Assembly: GCF_900176405.1 (NCBI RefSeq)
Contig: NZ_FWXJ01000001.1
Location: 310,001 to 374,000 of the forward strand
Length of the DNA stretch: 64,000 bases
Origin: Polynucleobacter kasalickyi
GTDB taxonomy: Bacteria > Pseudomonadota > Gammaproteobacteria > Burkholderiales > Burkholderiaceae
Direction of reading: 5' to 3'
The notes below the pieces were generated by a model. That model ran no database searches. It had not been told where the DNA came from and saw nothing but the letters and a program-made list of their open reading frames with translations. This document shows positions 1 to 9,155 of the stretch, in pieces (position 1 is the first letter of the stretch; every line of letters begins with the position of its first letter). Both the position numbers and the translations under genes were made by a program.

Positions 1-555
1 ATTGATCAATTAATAAATAGAACACCGAAGATGGAGATAGCGAAGGGTGAGGTAATTCTAGAAAGAATGTTATTTCCTATTAGTTCAAATGGTAGTTTAT
101 CAGTACAGATTTCACCAGGTAAACGCGCCTTCACAATGAGTGTCAATGAAGCTGCTGGAGTTGCAGGATTTGCTATGCCAGGAAATTTTGTTGATGTGAT
201 GTTAAATAGCAAGGATCAAAACAGCCAAGAGATATCAAGAATTATCATACATAAGATCTTAGTACTAGCTGTAGCACAAGACCGTTTATCAGATGATAGT
301 AAACCTAAGGTCGTTAATGCAATAACAATTGAACTGACACCATCCCAAGCCGAAATATTAGATTTGGCTAGATCAATTGGATCTGTCTCTTTGGTTTTAC
401 GCCAACAAAATGATAACTCCTATTGGGAAAGTAGTGGCGTTACTAAAAAAGACTTGGTATTTAATATTGCACAAACTAAACCACCAATCATCAAAGAAAT
501 TAAGGGGAAATCTGTTGAGGTGATTCGTGGTTTATCAAAAGAATCTGCAAATTAA
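1..555 (+). CDS. cpaB: Tad pilus assembly protein CpaB/RcpC (5' end outside window)
   Basis: This is the C-terminal part of the periplasmic CpaB/RcpC protein, which works with the secretin in Flp pilus export. The frame is open from base 1, so the gene starts upstream; the internal ATG at 31 is probably not the start. The first residues (around GEVILERML) look like the end of an SAF domain. The stretch GKRAFTMSVNEAAGVAGF, followed by a GNFVDVML segment, is the typical RcpC/CpaB core. It lies 14 bases upstream of the preferred cpaC start, as in Tad operons. The family call is firm; the missing N-terminus prevents checking the signal peptide. Confidence 0.88.
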   Translation: MDQLINRTPKMEIAKGEVILERMLFPISSNGSLSVQISPGKRAFTMSVNEAAGVAGFAMPGNFVDVMLNSKDQNSQEISRIIIHKILVLAVAQDRLSDDSKPKVVNAITIELTPSQAEILDLARSIGSVSLVLRQQNDNSYWESSGVTKKDLVFNIAQTKPPIIKEIKGKSVEVIRGLSKESAN

Positions 556-569
556 TTTAAAGGATGCAA

Positions 570-2012
570 ATGAATAATATATCTAAGTCGGTAATATCAG
601 TTGCCATTGCTAATATTCTCTCTTTTAGCATTTTAGGGATACATACTAACTCTTATGGAGTTGAAAACCGTCCAATTAATCGTGTTGTTCATGCCAACTT
701 TCCTGTGGCGATTGGAAAATCTGCTGTGTATGATCTCAGTGAATCCGCATATAGAGTGGCAGTTGGAGATCCGTCAATTGCGGATGTTCGTTTGATTAGT
801 AATAAAGAAATTTATGTCCTAGGTAAAAAACCAGGAACTACGAATATTTCAATCTGGCAAGAAGGTTCAAAAATATTAGTCCTTAATGTAACGGTTGGTT
901 CGGACACTTTATCTTTACGAACCCTACTAGATAACTTATTCCCAACCGAAAAATCTTACAGTGTTTCTACCGCCGGTGATTTTCTTGTTTTGAGTGGAAA
1001 AATTAGTGATGCTCTAGGAGTTCAGCAAGTTGTAAAAATTTCAGAGGAGTACTCTGGAAAAAAAGTTTTAAATATGTTGGTAACTGAAGATTTACCCCAG
1101 GTATTAATAGAAGTAAAAGTTGCTGAGATCGACAAAACCATTGCTAATAAATTAGGCATTCAAATTAATGGCAGTAATTTTTCATTTAATCCGATTGGTA
1201 TTCTTGGTGCCGCTTCTGCAACAGCTACTTCAAATTTGATTGGTTCAATAGGTTCGACGGATGCTTTTTTACAAGCTAATGTTCAATCTGGGTTGGTCAA
1301 GATTTTGGCTGAACCCAATATTGTTGCAATTAGCGGACAAGAAGGTAAGTTTTTAGCAGGTGGGATTGTTTTTCTACCAATACCGCAAAGTAGTAGTACG
1401 GGCGGTGGATCGGTTATTACTTTACAACAACAACCATATGGTGTTGGAGTCAAGTTTACACCGACGGTATTGCGTGGTGGAAAAATTAATCTTAAGGTAG
1501 CTCCAGAAGTATCAGAAGTAAATCCTACAGGAATTACAGTTTCTTCAAATGGTTCAACCACAGTTTTACCATCGATTAATACTCGACAAGCCTCCACTAC
1601 AGTTCAACTTAATGATGGACAAAGCTTTGCAATAGGTGGTTTGATTAAGAATAATGTGGTCGAAGTAATCAGTGCATTTCCTTGGTTGGCAAATGTGCCC
1701 ATCTTAGGAGCATTATTTAGAAGTAGTTCATTCCAAAATGATCGAACTGAATTATTAATTATTGTGACCCCTAGGATTGTTAAGCCATTAAATAATAAAC
1801 CTGAGTTACCAACCGATAAGTTTATTCAACCTTCACAAAATGAATTTCTATTCAATGGCAAGTTAGAAGGCGATCCACCTCCAACTAAAGAGATTATTCG
1901 GGAAGAAAAACCCAATAAGGGTCAAGTTTTAACCTTACCAGAATCGGAAACTAAAAGTAGCTTGCAATCCCCTCGTAATGTTGAACTATCTAATGATGGA
2001 GTTAAAAAATGA
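570..2012 (+). CDS. cpaC: Tad pilus outer-membrane secretin CpaC/RcpA
   Basis: Outer-membrane secretin through which the Flp pilus leaves the cell. The protein begins with a signal-peptide-like hydrophobic stretch (about residues 5-30). An N-terminal pilus-secretin domain follows (SESAYRVAVGDPSIADVRLI), then a BON-like segment and the secretin domain from about residue 170, with a VSEVNPT turn and a C-terminal TELLIIVTPRIV strand typical of secretins. An ATG at 564 is in frame, but AAAGG ends at 563, directly against it; ATG 570 has proper spacing and is preferred (480 aa). The stop codon overlaps the next start (ATGA), which suggests translational coupling. The Pro/Lys/Glu-rich tail after residue 430 is not part of the secretin core. 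Confidence 0.93.
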   Translation: MNNISKSVISVAIANILSFSILGIHTNSYGVENRPINRVVHANFPVAIGKSAVYDLSESAYRVAVGDPSIADVRLISNKEIYVLGKKPGTTNISIWQEGSKILVLNVTVGSDTLSLRTLLDNLFPTEKSYSVSTAGDFLVLSGKISDALGVQQVVKISEEYSGKKVLNMLVTEDLPQVLIEVKVAEIDKTIANKLGIQINGSNFSFNPIGILGAASATATSNLIGSIGSTDAFLQANVQSGLVKILAEPNIVAISGQEGKFLAGGIVFLPIPQSSSTGGGSVITLQQQPYGVGVKFTPTVLRGGKINLKVAPEVSEVNPTGITVSSNGSTTVLPSINTRQASTTVQLNDGQSFAIGGLIKNNVVEVISAFPWLANVPILGALFRSSSFQNDRTELLIIVTPRIVKPLNNKPELPTDKFIQPSQNEFLFNGKLEGDPPPTKEIIREEKPNKGQVLTLPESETKSSLQSPRNVELSNDGVKK

Positions 2013-2359
2013 AGATGATGAAATACGGCTTACAACTACTTACTAGTTACAAATTAGGTGGATTTTTTTTAGTGCTGATTATTCTTCAAGGTTGTCAAGC
2101 AGGCTGGTATCCAGAGTCTAATTTTGGTTCTACAGTAAATAAGGCTATTTATGACCAAACTGCTAATAAAAATTCTCCTGAATCTGTAGATAGAGACTCA
2201 ATGGGAATGGATGGACCTACAGCAAAATCATCCATCGATAACTATCAAAGATCATTTGAGCAAGTTGGAGGATCATCGGTATACGGTGGTAATTCAGGTG
2301 CGTTTGTAAACCCAATGGGATCTAGCAATAGTTCCTTACCCTCTATTACAGGACGCTAA
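2009..2359 (+). CDS. Small Tad-locus lipoprotein
   Basis: A 116-residue protein with a basic N-terminus, a hydrophobic helix and a lipobox (LQGC, Cys about residue 29), so probably an outer-membrane lipoprotein. The rest is Gly/Ser/Asn-rich with a conserved-looking block around MDGPTAKSSIDNY. Small lipoproteins of this kind sit between the secretin and cpaE genes in many betaproteobacterial Tad loci and may help place the secretin, as CpaD/RcpB does elsewhere; that role is inferred from position. It overlaps cpaC by 4 bases and ends one base before the cpaE start. GGAG at 1998-2001 gives good spacing to ATG 2009. Confidence 0.7.
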   Translation: MKMMKYGLQLLTSYKLGGFFLVLIILQGCQAGWYPESNFGSTVNKAIYDQTANKNSPESVDRDSMGMDGPTAKSSIDNYQRSFEQVGGSSVYGGNSGAFVNPMGSSNSSLPSITGR

Positions 2360-2360
2360 T

Positions 2361-3566
2361 ATGAAAAATATTAATAAACAATTAATAATTAATGTGGTGG
2401 CAAGCAATGAAGAGATGGTTAAAAATTTACAACAAGTTTTTGCAAGAAAACCCAGTAATGATGAATATATTTACTTAACGCGTTTCGATCATGAATTACG
2501 TTTAAATAGAATTAATATAGAAAAAAGTAATATTTTAATAGTTGACTCTGAGCAAATTTCACAAAAAGATTTAGATGATATCTCTTTATTGAATAAAGAA
2601 CGAATTCCTCCAACAATTATTTACTTAGCTACGGCTTGGTCTGAAGATCAACTTATCGAATTAATGAGAGCTGGTGTCAATGAAGTAATCCATTTACCTT
2701 TGAACGGTACTAGTGAAGATTTATTAGATGCAATAGAGCGTATTCGTCAGAAAGCAAATATTGCGTCATATTATAAACAAAGAGGAAAAATCATTAGTTG
2801 CATTTCTTGTAAAGGGGGAGCCGGGGCAACGATGGTAGGTGTAAATATGGCTTATCTCCTTTCTGAAAAATATGACAAAAAAGTATTATTTATTGATTTA
2901 CACCCCCAATATGGAGATGCAGCTTACTATCTAACTGATACTATTGCAGCTAGCAATGTTGCAGATATCGTTGCCCAACCCTATCTGAATTCGGTCACGA
3001 TAGCGGCAGCAGCAATTCAAGTTTCTGATAATTATTATTTGTTGCCTTCTTCTAACAGTATTGAAAAGTCCTCTGGCATTCAACCACATCATATCGATAC
3101 GCTTTTATCGGTAGCAGCCTATGAATATGATTATATATTTTTAGATGTGAGTTATACATTAGACTCTATTGCAATGAGAGCATTAGATCGCAGTGATCTG
3201 ATTTATATCATTACTCAACCAACCTTGGCTTATTTAAAGGCATTAGTAAATATATATTCAGTATTTTCCGAGTTAAGCTATCCTTCACAACGTATGAAAC
3301 TCGTTATGAATAAATGTGACGTTGATGCTGCATTACCGGTTGAAAAAATCAATCAATTATTTAGTAGAAAAGTAGATTCTGAAATTCCATATGAATCTTC
3401 AGTTGTTGATGAATCTCTCAATGCTGGCATCCCAATCGTCAAAATGGCTAAGATGAATGCAGTTTCACATGCAATTGAGAATTTAGTAAATACTCTAGAG
3501 GGAAATAATATTGCTGAAAAGTCCGAATCTATTATTTCTAAAATATTCCATTTGAAAGCGAGCTAA
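2361..3566 (+). CDS. cpaE: Tad pilus localisation ATPase CpaE/TadZ
   Basis: MinD/ParA-type ATPase that places the Tad machine in the cell. Residues 1-125 form a response-regulator-like domain without a clear phosphorylation site (VDSEQ at the usual acidic patch). From about residue 143 comes the P-loop domain with a deviant Walker A, KGGAGAT at 151-157, and a Walker A' region around VLFIDLHPQYGDA. The glycine-rich loop has Ala-Thr where classical ParA proteins have Lys-Thr, which is normal for TadZ. It is one gene of a tightly packed operon, with 2 bases to the next start. Confidence 0.92.
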   Translation: MKNINKQLIINVVASNEEMVKNLQQVFARKPSNDEYIYLTRFDHELRLNRINIEKSNILIVDSEQISQKDLDDISLLNKERIPPTIIYLATAWSEDQLIELMRAGVNEVIHLPLNGTSEDLLDAIERIRQKANIASYYKQRGKIISCISCKGGAGATMVGVNMAYLLSEKYDKKVLFIDLHPQYGDAAYYLTDTIAASNVADIVAQPYLNSVTIAAAAIQVSDNYYLLPSSNSIEKSSGIQPHHIDTLLSVAAYEYDYIFLDVSYTLDSIAMRALDRSDLIYIITQPTLAYLKALVNIYSVFSELSYPSQRMKLVMNKCDVDAALPVEKINQLFSRKVDSEIPYESSVVDESLNAGIPIVKMAKMNAVSHAIENLVNTLEGNNIAEKSESIISKIFHLKAS

Positions 3567-3568
3567 TT

Positions 3569-4912
3569 GTGTCATTAAGGCAAACTCTCTCACAGAAAGA
3601 AGTCGAATCAAAGACTACTAAGCCCCTTGTTGTCAAAGGAAATCATTCTGATCAAAATAAACTAAAACAAACGATACATTCTAGATTATTAGAAGACGTC
3701 GATTTTAATAGTATGGAGAATTTAAGTGAGGGACAAATATTTGACCAGTTAGTTAATGCAATAGAGCGTATTGTAAAAAAAGATCAACTAGTAATAAATC
3801 AGATTGACTTAATTAATATAGTTAACGAAATCAAAAATGAAATTTTCGGCCTTGGTCCTTTAGAACCATTATTAGCAGATAAAACAATTTCTGACATTTT
3901 AGTAAATACATATTCCACAATTTTTGTAGAACGAGCTGGTCGATTAGAGCGAGTAAATTATCAGTTTGATGACAATAACCATTTATTAAAAATCATTGAA
4001 AAGATCGTTGCAAAAATTGGACGTCGAATTGATGAGTCTAGTCCGATGGTGGATGCTCGACTTTCTGATGGTTCTAGGGTAAATGCAATTATTCCTCCAC
4101 TAGCACTTGATGGGCCGGCTCTTTCTATCCGAAGATTTTCAGATATACCATACACCATGGAAAATCTCATTCAATTTGGTTCTTTAACCCATGATATGGC
4201 ATTGATACTGGCAGCATTAGTAAAGTCCAAGACCAACATTTTGGTTTCTGGAGGCACTGGTAGCGGAAAAACTACATTGCTAAATATTATGTCAGGATTT
4301 ATTCCCAATAACGAGCGCATCATAACAATTGAAGATGCTGCAGAGTTAAGGCTTCAACAATCCCATGTCGTACGTTTAGAAACAAGACCTCCAAATTTAG
4401 AGGGAAAAGGTGAAATTAATCAACGTGCCTTAGTAAAAAATTCTTTGAGAATGAGACCTGACAGAATTGTTCTTGGTGAAATTAGGGGGGCAGAAGTACT
4501 TGATATGTTACAAGCGATGAATACTGGTCACGAAGGATCATTGACTACCGTTCATGCTAACTCTTCAAGAGATGCCTTAACCAGGGTGGAAAATATGGTC
4601 GGTTTAACAGGAGTTCCTGTTGTACAAAAATCGTTAAGACAACAAATTTCATCTGCTATCTCTGTGGTAGTTCATATCGCGCGATTAAGTGACGGTCGTA
4701 GGAAGATATTAAGCATTGATGAAATTACGGGGATGGAGGGGGATGTTGTCGTCATGCAAGAAATTTATGGATATAAACAAACCGGAGTAGATTCAGATGG
4801 TTCCGTAATGGGCAAATTTATTGCTACAGGGATACGACCCAGATTTGCAGATAAATTGCTTGCACGTGGGTCTCCATTACCCGATGCATTGTTTTTAAAA
4901 GTTGGGGGTTAA
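3569..4912 (+). CDS. cpaF: Tad pilus extension/retraction ATPase CpaF/TadA
   Basis: Cytoplasmic secretion ATPase of the VirB11/PulE type that powers Flp pilus assembly. An N-terminal domain (residues 60-190, with GLGPLEPLL and RRIDESSPMVDARL) precedes the motor. Walker A is GGTGSGKT at 228-235, and the Walker B/His-box region reads RIVLGEIRG then TGHEGSLTTVHAN. The length of 447 residues is normal. The start is GTG at 3569 after the weak GAAAGCGAG; no ATG fits better. The first 40 residues are Lys/Gln-rich and poorly conserved in the family. Confidence 0.95.
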   Translation: MSLRQTLSQKEVESKTTKPLVVKGNHSDQNKLKQTIHSRLLEDVDFNSMENLSEGQIFDQLVNAIERIVKKDQLVINQIDLINIVNEIKNEIFGLGPLEPLLADKTISDILVNTYSTIFVERAGRLERVNYQFDDNNHLLKIIEKIVAKIGRRIDESSPMVDARLSDGSRVNAIIPPLALDGPALSIRRFSDIPYTMENLIQFGSLTHDMALILAALVKSKTNILVSGGTGSGKTTLLNIMSGFIPNNERIITIEDAAELRLQQSHVVRLETRPPNLEGKGEINQRALVKNSLRMRPDRIVLGEIRGAEVLDMLQAMNTGHEGSLTTVHANSSRDALTRVENMVGLTGVPVVQKSLRQQISSAISVVVHIARLSDGRRKILSIDEITGMEGDVVVMQEIYGYKQTGVDSDGSVMGKFIATGIRPRFADKLLARGSPLPDALFLKVGG

Positions 4913-4914
4913 AT

Positions 4915-5883
4915 ATGCAATTCATGATAACTACTGCTTTAGTATGCACCGGGCTTCTATCATTAATTTCACTACTTTGGTTTACCTACAAATATATCGA
5001 TACCTATTTAGGTTTGAAAGTAAGGAGGATTAATACGAGGCAGATATTATTGGCAAACCAATCGATGGGCTACACCCCTTTAAATATTGATGCGCAGGAT
5101 TTTCAGACTGTACTAATAGAAAATTTACACAATACAAAACTATATTCAAATCTTCACGATCAGATTCTTAAAAGTGGTTTGGTGCTAAAAGCTGATGTAT
5201 TTTTAGGGTTAAGTTTATTAGCAGGAATATTTTTATCACTTCTTTCATACGCATTAGTAGGTAACATTCAAATCGTTCTTGTATCAGCTTTTTTGGGTTT
5301 TATTTTTCCGTATTTAATTCTTAAATATTTGGTTCGACGCCGTCAAAGCTTATTGGAAAGTCAATTACCAGACTTACTTGAATTTATGGCGAGGTCTTTG
5401 CAAGTCGGACATTCGCTTAATAATTCTTTACAGATGGTATCAAATGAATCCCCAATGCCAATATCAGGAGAGTTTAAAAAAGTTTTTGAAGAATTAAATT
5501 ATGGTTTGCCAATTGAAAAAGTTTTATCGGGATTAGCAGATCGCATTGAGTGCGCAGAAGTTAGATTTTTTGTCATTGCTGTAGTTGTAAATCGTGAAAT
5601 AGGTGGTGATTTAGCTGAAATTTTAAGAAAAGTAAGTAAATTAATTCGTGAGCGTATGGAACTAAGGCAAACAATTCGGGTATTAACGTCGGAAGGTCGT
5701 GCATCCGGAATGGTCCTAGGGGTCTTACCATTTGTGATCGGCGCTCTTATTTTTTATATTAATCCTGAATCTTATACATTGATGATTCATGATCCCCTTG
5801 GAAGAAAACTATTTATGTATGCCGGAGTTTTAATGCTCATAGGGTATTTTTGGATAAATAGAATGTGTGTTATTGAAGAATAA
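4915..5883 (+). CDS. tadB: Tad pilus inner-membrane platform protein TadB
   Basis: Integral membrane protein with a GspF/T2SF domain that forms the platform for pilus assembly together with TadC. An N-terminal membrane helix (residues 5-28) is followed by two central helices (about 100-140), the T2SF domain (LPDLLEFMARSLQVGHSL, then GGDLAEILRKVS) and two C-terminal helices. GGGGG six bases upstream supports ATG 4915. The gene is packed directly behind cpaF. Confidence 0.93.
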   Translation: MQFMITTALVCTGLLSLISLLWFTYKYIDTYLGLKVRRINTRQILLANQSMGYTPLNIDAQDFQTVLIENLHNTKLYSNLHDQILKSGLVLKADVFLGLSLLAGIFLSLLSYALVGNIQIVLVSAFLGFIFPYLILKYLVRRRQSLLESQLPDLLEFMARSLQVGHSLNNSLQMVSNESPMPISGEFKKVFEELNYGLPIEKVLSGLADRIECAEVRFFVIAVVVNREIGGDLAEILRKVSKLIRERMELRQTIRVLTSEGRASGMVLGVLPFVIGALIFYINPESYTLMIHDPLGRKLFMYAGVLMLIGYFWINRMCVIEE

Positions 5884-5897
5884 TAAAGGATGAAAAG

Positions 5898-6833
5898 ATG
5901 AAAAATGCACTTATTTTAATTATCATATGGTTAACAATCACAGGAATAGCTTTTGTTGTGATTAAGAGATTATTAATTCCTAACTTTGATAATCGGTTAG
6001 ATTCGTTTAAAAAAATACGGGTTGAACGATTATCAAATAACACTATATTAAGTGGAGAATCATTCACAGGAATTTTAAATCTCTTAGGGAAATTTTCAAT
6101 GCCAGTTGACGCTTGGCAGAGCTCAAAAATTAAAATTAGATTATTAAACGCAGGGCTACATGGCGAAAAATCAATATTAATATACTATGCCTCTAAGACT
6201 TTTTTTACACTCATTATTCCTGCGGCCTCTTTTATTTATTCTTATAAGCAAGGGCACACCATATCTAATGCTTTTCTATTGGCAACCGCTTTAGCAATCG
6301 TGGGATACATAATTCCAGATTTAATGCTCAATTATAAAATTCGTAAAAGACAAACAGCATTAATTAATAGTTTTCCGGATGCCCTAGACTTAGTAAGGAT
6401 TTGTGTCGATACTGGTTTAGGATTAGACGCCGCAATTTCTCGAGTGGGTGATGAAGTTAGAATCGTTAGTCCTATTTTGGCTGAAGAATTTGAGCAACTA
6501 AGCATTGAGCTTAGAGCTGGAAGCTCTAGAGATAATGCTTTAACTAATTTAGCGATTCGGACGGGAATCAAAGATATTGAGGCACTGGTTGCAATGTTAA
6601 AACAAGCTAATCGCTTTGGTACTAACGTGACCGAATCATTGCATGTTTTTGCTGAGGACTTAAGAGCAAAACGTAAAGTTAGATCTCAAGAATTAGCAGC
6701 TAAAATACCCGTTAAAATTTCAATACCAATCATTTTATGTATTTTTCCAGCCCTATTTGTGGTAATTATTGGCCCTGCAATTATTAGTTTGTTTAATACG
6801 CTTCAAAATACTGGAAATCCTTTGGGCAAATAA
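5898..6833 (+). CDS. tadC: Tad pilus inner-membrane platform protein TadC
   Basis: Second GspF-like membrane protein of the Tad platform, 311 residues. The T2SF domain shows FPDALDLVRICVDTGLGL and TNVTESLHVFAEDLR, the TadC hallmark regions, flanked by hydrophobic helices at about 5-25, 90-150 and 275-300. It is the last gene of the + strand Tad operon. The usual downstream genes tadD, tadE and tadG do not follow on this strand; tadE lies convergently 300 bases away. Confidence 0.93.
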   Translation: MKNALILIIIWLTITGIAFVVIKRLLIPNFDNRLDSFKKIRVERLSNNTILSGESFTGILNLLGKFSMPVDAWQSSKIKIRLLNAGLHGEKSILIYYASKTFFTLIIPAASFIYSYKQGHTISNAFLLATALAIVGYIIPDLMLNYKIRKRQTALINSFPDALDLVRICVDTGLGLDAAISRVGDEVRIVSPILAEEFEQLSIELRAGSSRDNALTNLAIRTGIKDIEALVAMLKQANRFGTNVTESLHVFAEDLRAKRKVRSQELAAKIPVKISIPIILCIFPALFVVIIGPAIISLFNTLQNTGNPLGK

Positions 6834-7136
6834 TTATGGAGTGTTTTGATTATCTTTAATGCAATCTACGCTAAGTATTTTTCTCCGTCATAAAATTTGA
6901 TGACGTAGTTTTTAATTTCTAAGAATCAAAAAAATAGATATTTAAACATCTTTTTTCCAGCGTCTTGGTGAGAGATGAACTTTAAAAAATATGAATAAGT
7001 AAATAGAAAACAAGAGCACTCGTTGCAAAAAAATCTTATACATATTCTAAGATGATCCTTGTAACTTATCTTCGGATCATGTGTCTTGCATACTGGTTGA
7101 TCCACTCTTGTTCTTAGTTAGAGCAATAGACGTCTT
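6834..7136. other. Intergenic region between convergent tadC and tadE
   Basis: A 303-base AT-rich stretch with no convincing gene on either strand. A 6-bp inverted repeat, CGTCAT at 6886-6891 and ATGACG at 6900-6905, followed by TAGTTTTT, could end the tadC transcript weakly. Nothing else stands out. Confidence 0.5.
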
Positions 7137-7565
7137 TTATTCATAATTCATGATGGTTGTTGAAGTTAACATTTGCGTCCAATTTTTGGGTTGTACAAGT
7201 TGACCAAGTACCAATCCTGTAAATGAATAAGTGACTGTAACTATTAGTGGATTACCTGAACTAGATCCTAATGGCCTAGTAATTGTTACAGTTGGAGTTG
7301 CATTACTTCCGAAAGTAATTAACCGGTTAAGGCAGTAATTTTGTACATATGCTTGTATCTCTGCATCAGTTTTTGAACTACTTACTATGCCAGCTCTAGT
7401 TGCTTCCCTTCCGGCGTTAGTGATCACGCTCTTATCATAAAGAAGGGTGCTGAGTTCTACAGTTGCAAATAGAATAATGAGCAATATTGGAAGTATCAAA
7501 GCAAATTCAACAGCTGCTACAGCTTTAGTAGATTGAATGTGTTCCATAAAATTATTACTTTTCAT
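7137..7565 (-). CDS. tadE: TadE-like pseudopilin
   Basis: A 142-residue TadE-family minor pilin. Near the N-terminus it has the TadE signature of a charged start, a conserved Glu five residues before a long hydrophobic helix (VAAVEFALILPILLIILF), and then NAGREATRAG after the helix. Such proteins are processed by a prepilin peptidase and join the Flp pilus. It is encoded opposite to the tadC operon and overlaps the upstream unknown gene by four bases (ATGA), so the two are probably co-transcribed and translationally coupled. Confidence 0.88.
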   Translation of the reverse strand: MKSNNFMEHIQSTKAVAAVEFALILPILLIILFATVELSTLLYDKSVITNAGREATRAGIVSSSKTDAEIQAYVQNYCLNRLITFGSNATPTVTITRPLGSSSGNPLIVTVTYSFTGLVLGQLVQPKNWTQMLTSTTIMNYE

Positions 7566-8065
7566 GTAATTCCTTTAGAGGAGTATCTGTTAAAAAGATT
7601 GCCCTTCATAATAACAATTTCATCATGCACAACAACATCGATAGTATTTTCTGTATTAAACATCGGGCGTTTCAATTCTTGGATCCTATCTTCTTTAATT
7701 TCTACTCTGAATAGGATTGGTTCTACTGCTGAATTATTCTTGAATTTGAACAGTGAATTTAAATCATTAATTCTTTGATCAAATAGATCTTTGATCAAAC
7801 TTCCCTCTATAGTTCCAGAAAGTCTGATGGAACAATTTTTTATCCTTACCTTAGTTATAGAATTACTAGAAAAATGACAGTAGTTAATTACATCTTTGAT
7901 AAATTGATTAATTCGAATGTAATCAGATGCGTATGGCGTTTGCAGAATTATCTGAACTTGAACAGGTAATATACTCAGATTGGCGTTTTCTACGTCGGAT
8001 ACTAGATATTCCCTCTTTTCATGAAGAGTTCTATCGGTCATTATGGGTGTGAAAATTTTATTCAT
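7562..8065 (-). CDS. Unknown protein co-transcribed with tadE, with a BON-like segment
   Basis: A 167-residue protein that I do not recognise. There is no signal peptide or membrane helix. Around residues 85-125 the pattern VRIKNCSIRLSGTIEG, then a helix and SLFKF, resembles one BON/secretin-N type beta-alpha-beta unit (inference from pattern only). Its stop overlaps the tadE start by four bases, which ties it to the pilus locus. A cytoplasmic partner of the pseudopilin or a regulator are both possible. The start at 8065 has only a weak upstream purine run. Confidence 0.6.
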   Translation of the reverse strand: MNKIFTPIMTDRTLHEKREYLVSDVENANLSILPVQVQIILQTPYASDYIRINQFIKDVINYCHFSSNSITKVRIKNCSIRLSGTIEGSLIKDLFDQRINDLNSLFKFKNNSAVEPILFRVEIKEDRIQELKRPMFNTENTIDVVVHDEIVIMKGNLFNRYSSKGIT

Positions 8066-8527
8066 AGCACCACATCATTTTTTCTTTGAAATATCTCATT
8101 GCTGAATCTCCTAATAAAAGTTAGAGATGAATTAATAATTTAAATATTTATGAAAAAATAATATTGAGAAATATCAAATCAATAGCAATGAGTTGAGATG
8201 TAGAATATTTAAGATAGGACTAAAGCTCAAATTGGGCTTGACGATGCTTTAGAGTATTTTTTATCTTATACAGAAGTATGCGAGATAGCAGTGTTTCAGG
8301 AGTGCAACCTAAGTTGTGTTTCAAATCATTGTTTGTAGAACCGATTACTATTTGATAATTTTATTAATTAAAGATTTCTAACTTCGTCTTGAAGCGTTAT
8401 TGAAAAAGACTAGTGAGTTTGGAATACTTAAAACTGAATGTTGTTATTAGTATTCTTAATTTGGTATGCCGGAACCAATCGTAATTATTGATACCCAAGC
8501 TCAAGTGATGGTAAACATGCAATTTGG
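8066..8527. other. AT-rich intergenic region between the tadE operon and tRNA-Ser
   Basis: A 460-base stretch without a convincing gene in any frame. It must contain the promoter of the minus-strand tadE operon. It lies directly at the 3' end of tRNA-Ser(CGA), the usual side for integrated DNA, but no clear copy of the tRNA end was found here. Confidence 0.5.
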
Positions 8528-8617
8528 TGGCGGAGAAGGTGGGATTCGAACCCACGGTACTATTGCTAGTACGCCTGATTTCGAGTCAGGTACATTCGAC
8601 CACTCTGCCACTTCTCC
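8528..8617 (-). tRNA. tRNA-Ser (anticodon CGA)
   Basis: A 90-base class II tRNA. The 7-bp acceptor stem pairs GGAGAAG at the 5' end (8617-8611) with CTTCTCC near the 3' end. The anticodon loop CTCGAAA sits in a CTGA/TCAG stem, giving anticodon CGA (serine). It has a long variable arm, a GGTTCGAATCC T-arm, a discriminator G and an encoded CCA at 8530-8528. The 3' end faces the Tad locus. Confidence 0.97.
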
Positions 8618-8687
8618 TTGAGTTGAATATTAAACCATTTTTGAATTATCATGAGTAAATACATAGATTGAGGTCATTAATATTAAT

Positions 8688-9155
8688 ATGAATAAGCCTG
8701 AAAATAATCAAATAGACTCCAAGTTGGCACGCTTCGAGCGTAACTTAGAACATTGGGTCAAAATTGTCGGCAATATTTTGGTGTCGGTATTTCACCATCT
8801 CGCTTTATTTGTGATTGGAATTGCTACAGTGTGGTCAGCTGCTTATGCAGCGATTGATATGGCAAAAAAATCACATGCCTCAATTGAAGATTTATTGTTA
8901 CTTTTTATTTATTTGGAAATAGGCGCAATGGTGGGGATTTACTTTAAAACAAATCATATGCCAGTGCGCTTTTTAATCTACTTGGCCATTACTGCTGTAA
9001 CAAGGCTAATTATTGATTTGGTTAATGTCAAGCATGAGGCAAGTATTGAGGTTGTTTTCTTGGGAGGAACCATTTTGGTACTTGCCTTGGCTAATTTAGT
9101 GGTGCGCTACGCATCCTCCTCGTTCCCTTCTAAAGTAAATATCGAGGAAGATTAA
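8688..9155 (+). CDS. psiE: PsiE family membrane protein
   Basis: A 155-residue inner-membrane protein of the phosphate-starvation-inducible PsiE family, with four predicted helices (about 27-50, 65-83, 90-110 and 122-143). The signature KTNHMPVRFLIY in the third helix is typical. The molecular function is not known. The stop codon overlaps the start of the methyltransferase gene (TAATG), so the two are coupled. No Pho box was identified in the short leader after tRNA-Ser. Confidence 0.85.
   Translation: MNKPENNQIDSKLARFERNLEHWVKIVGNILVSVFHHLALFVIGIATVWSAAYAAIDMAKKSHASIEDLLLLFIYLEIGAMVGIYFKTNHMPVRFLIYLAITAVTRLIIDLVNVKHEASIEVVFLGGTILVLALANLVVRYASSSFPSKVNIEED

Noticed and set aside
8066..8527. 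Possible CRISPR or attachment repeats beside tRNA-Ser(CGA)
   Set aside because: No regularly spaced repeats and no clear copy of the tRNA 3' end were found.
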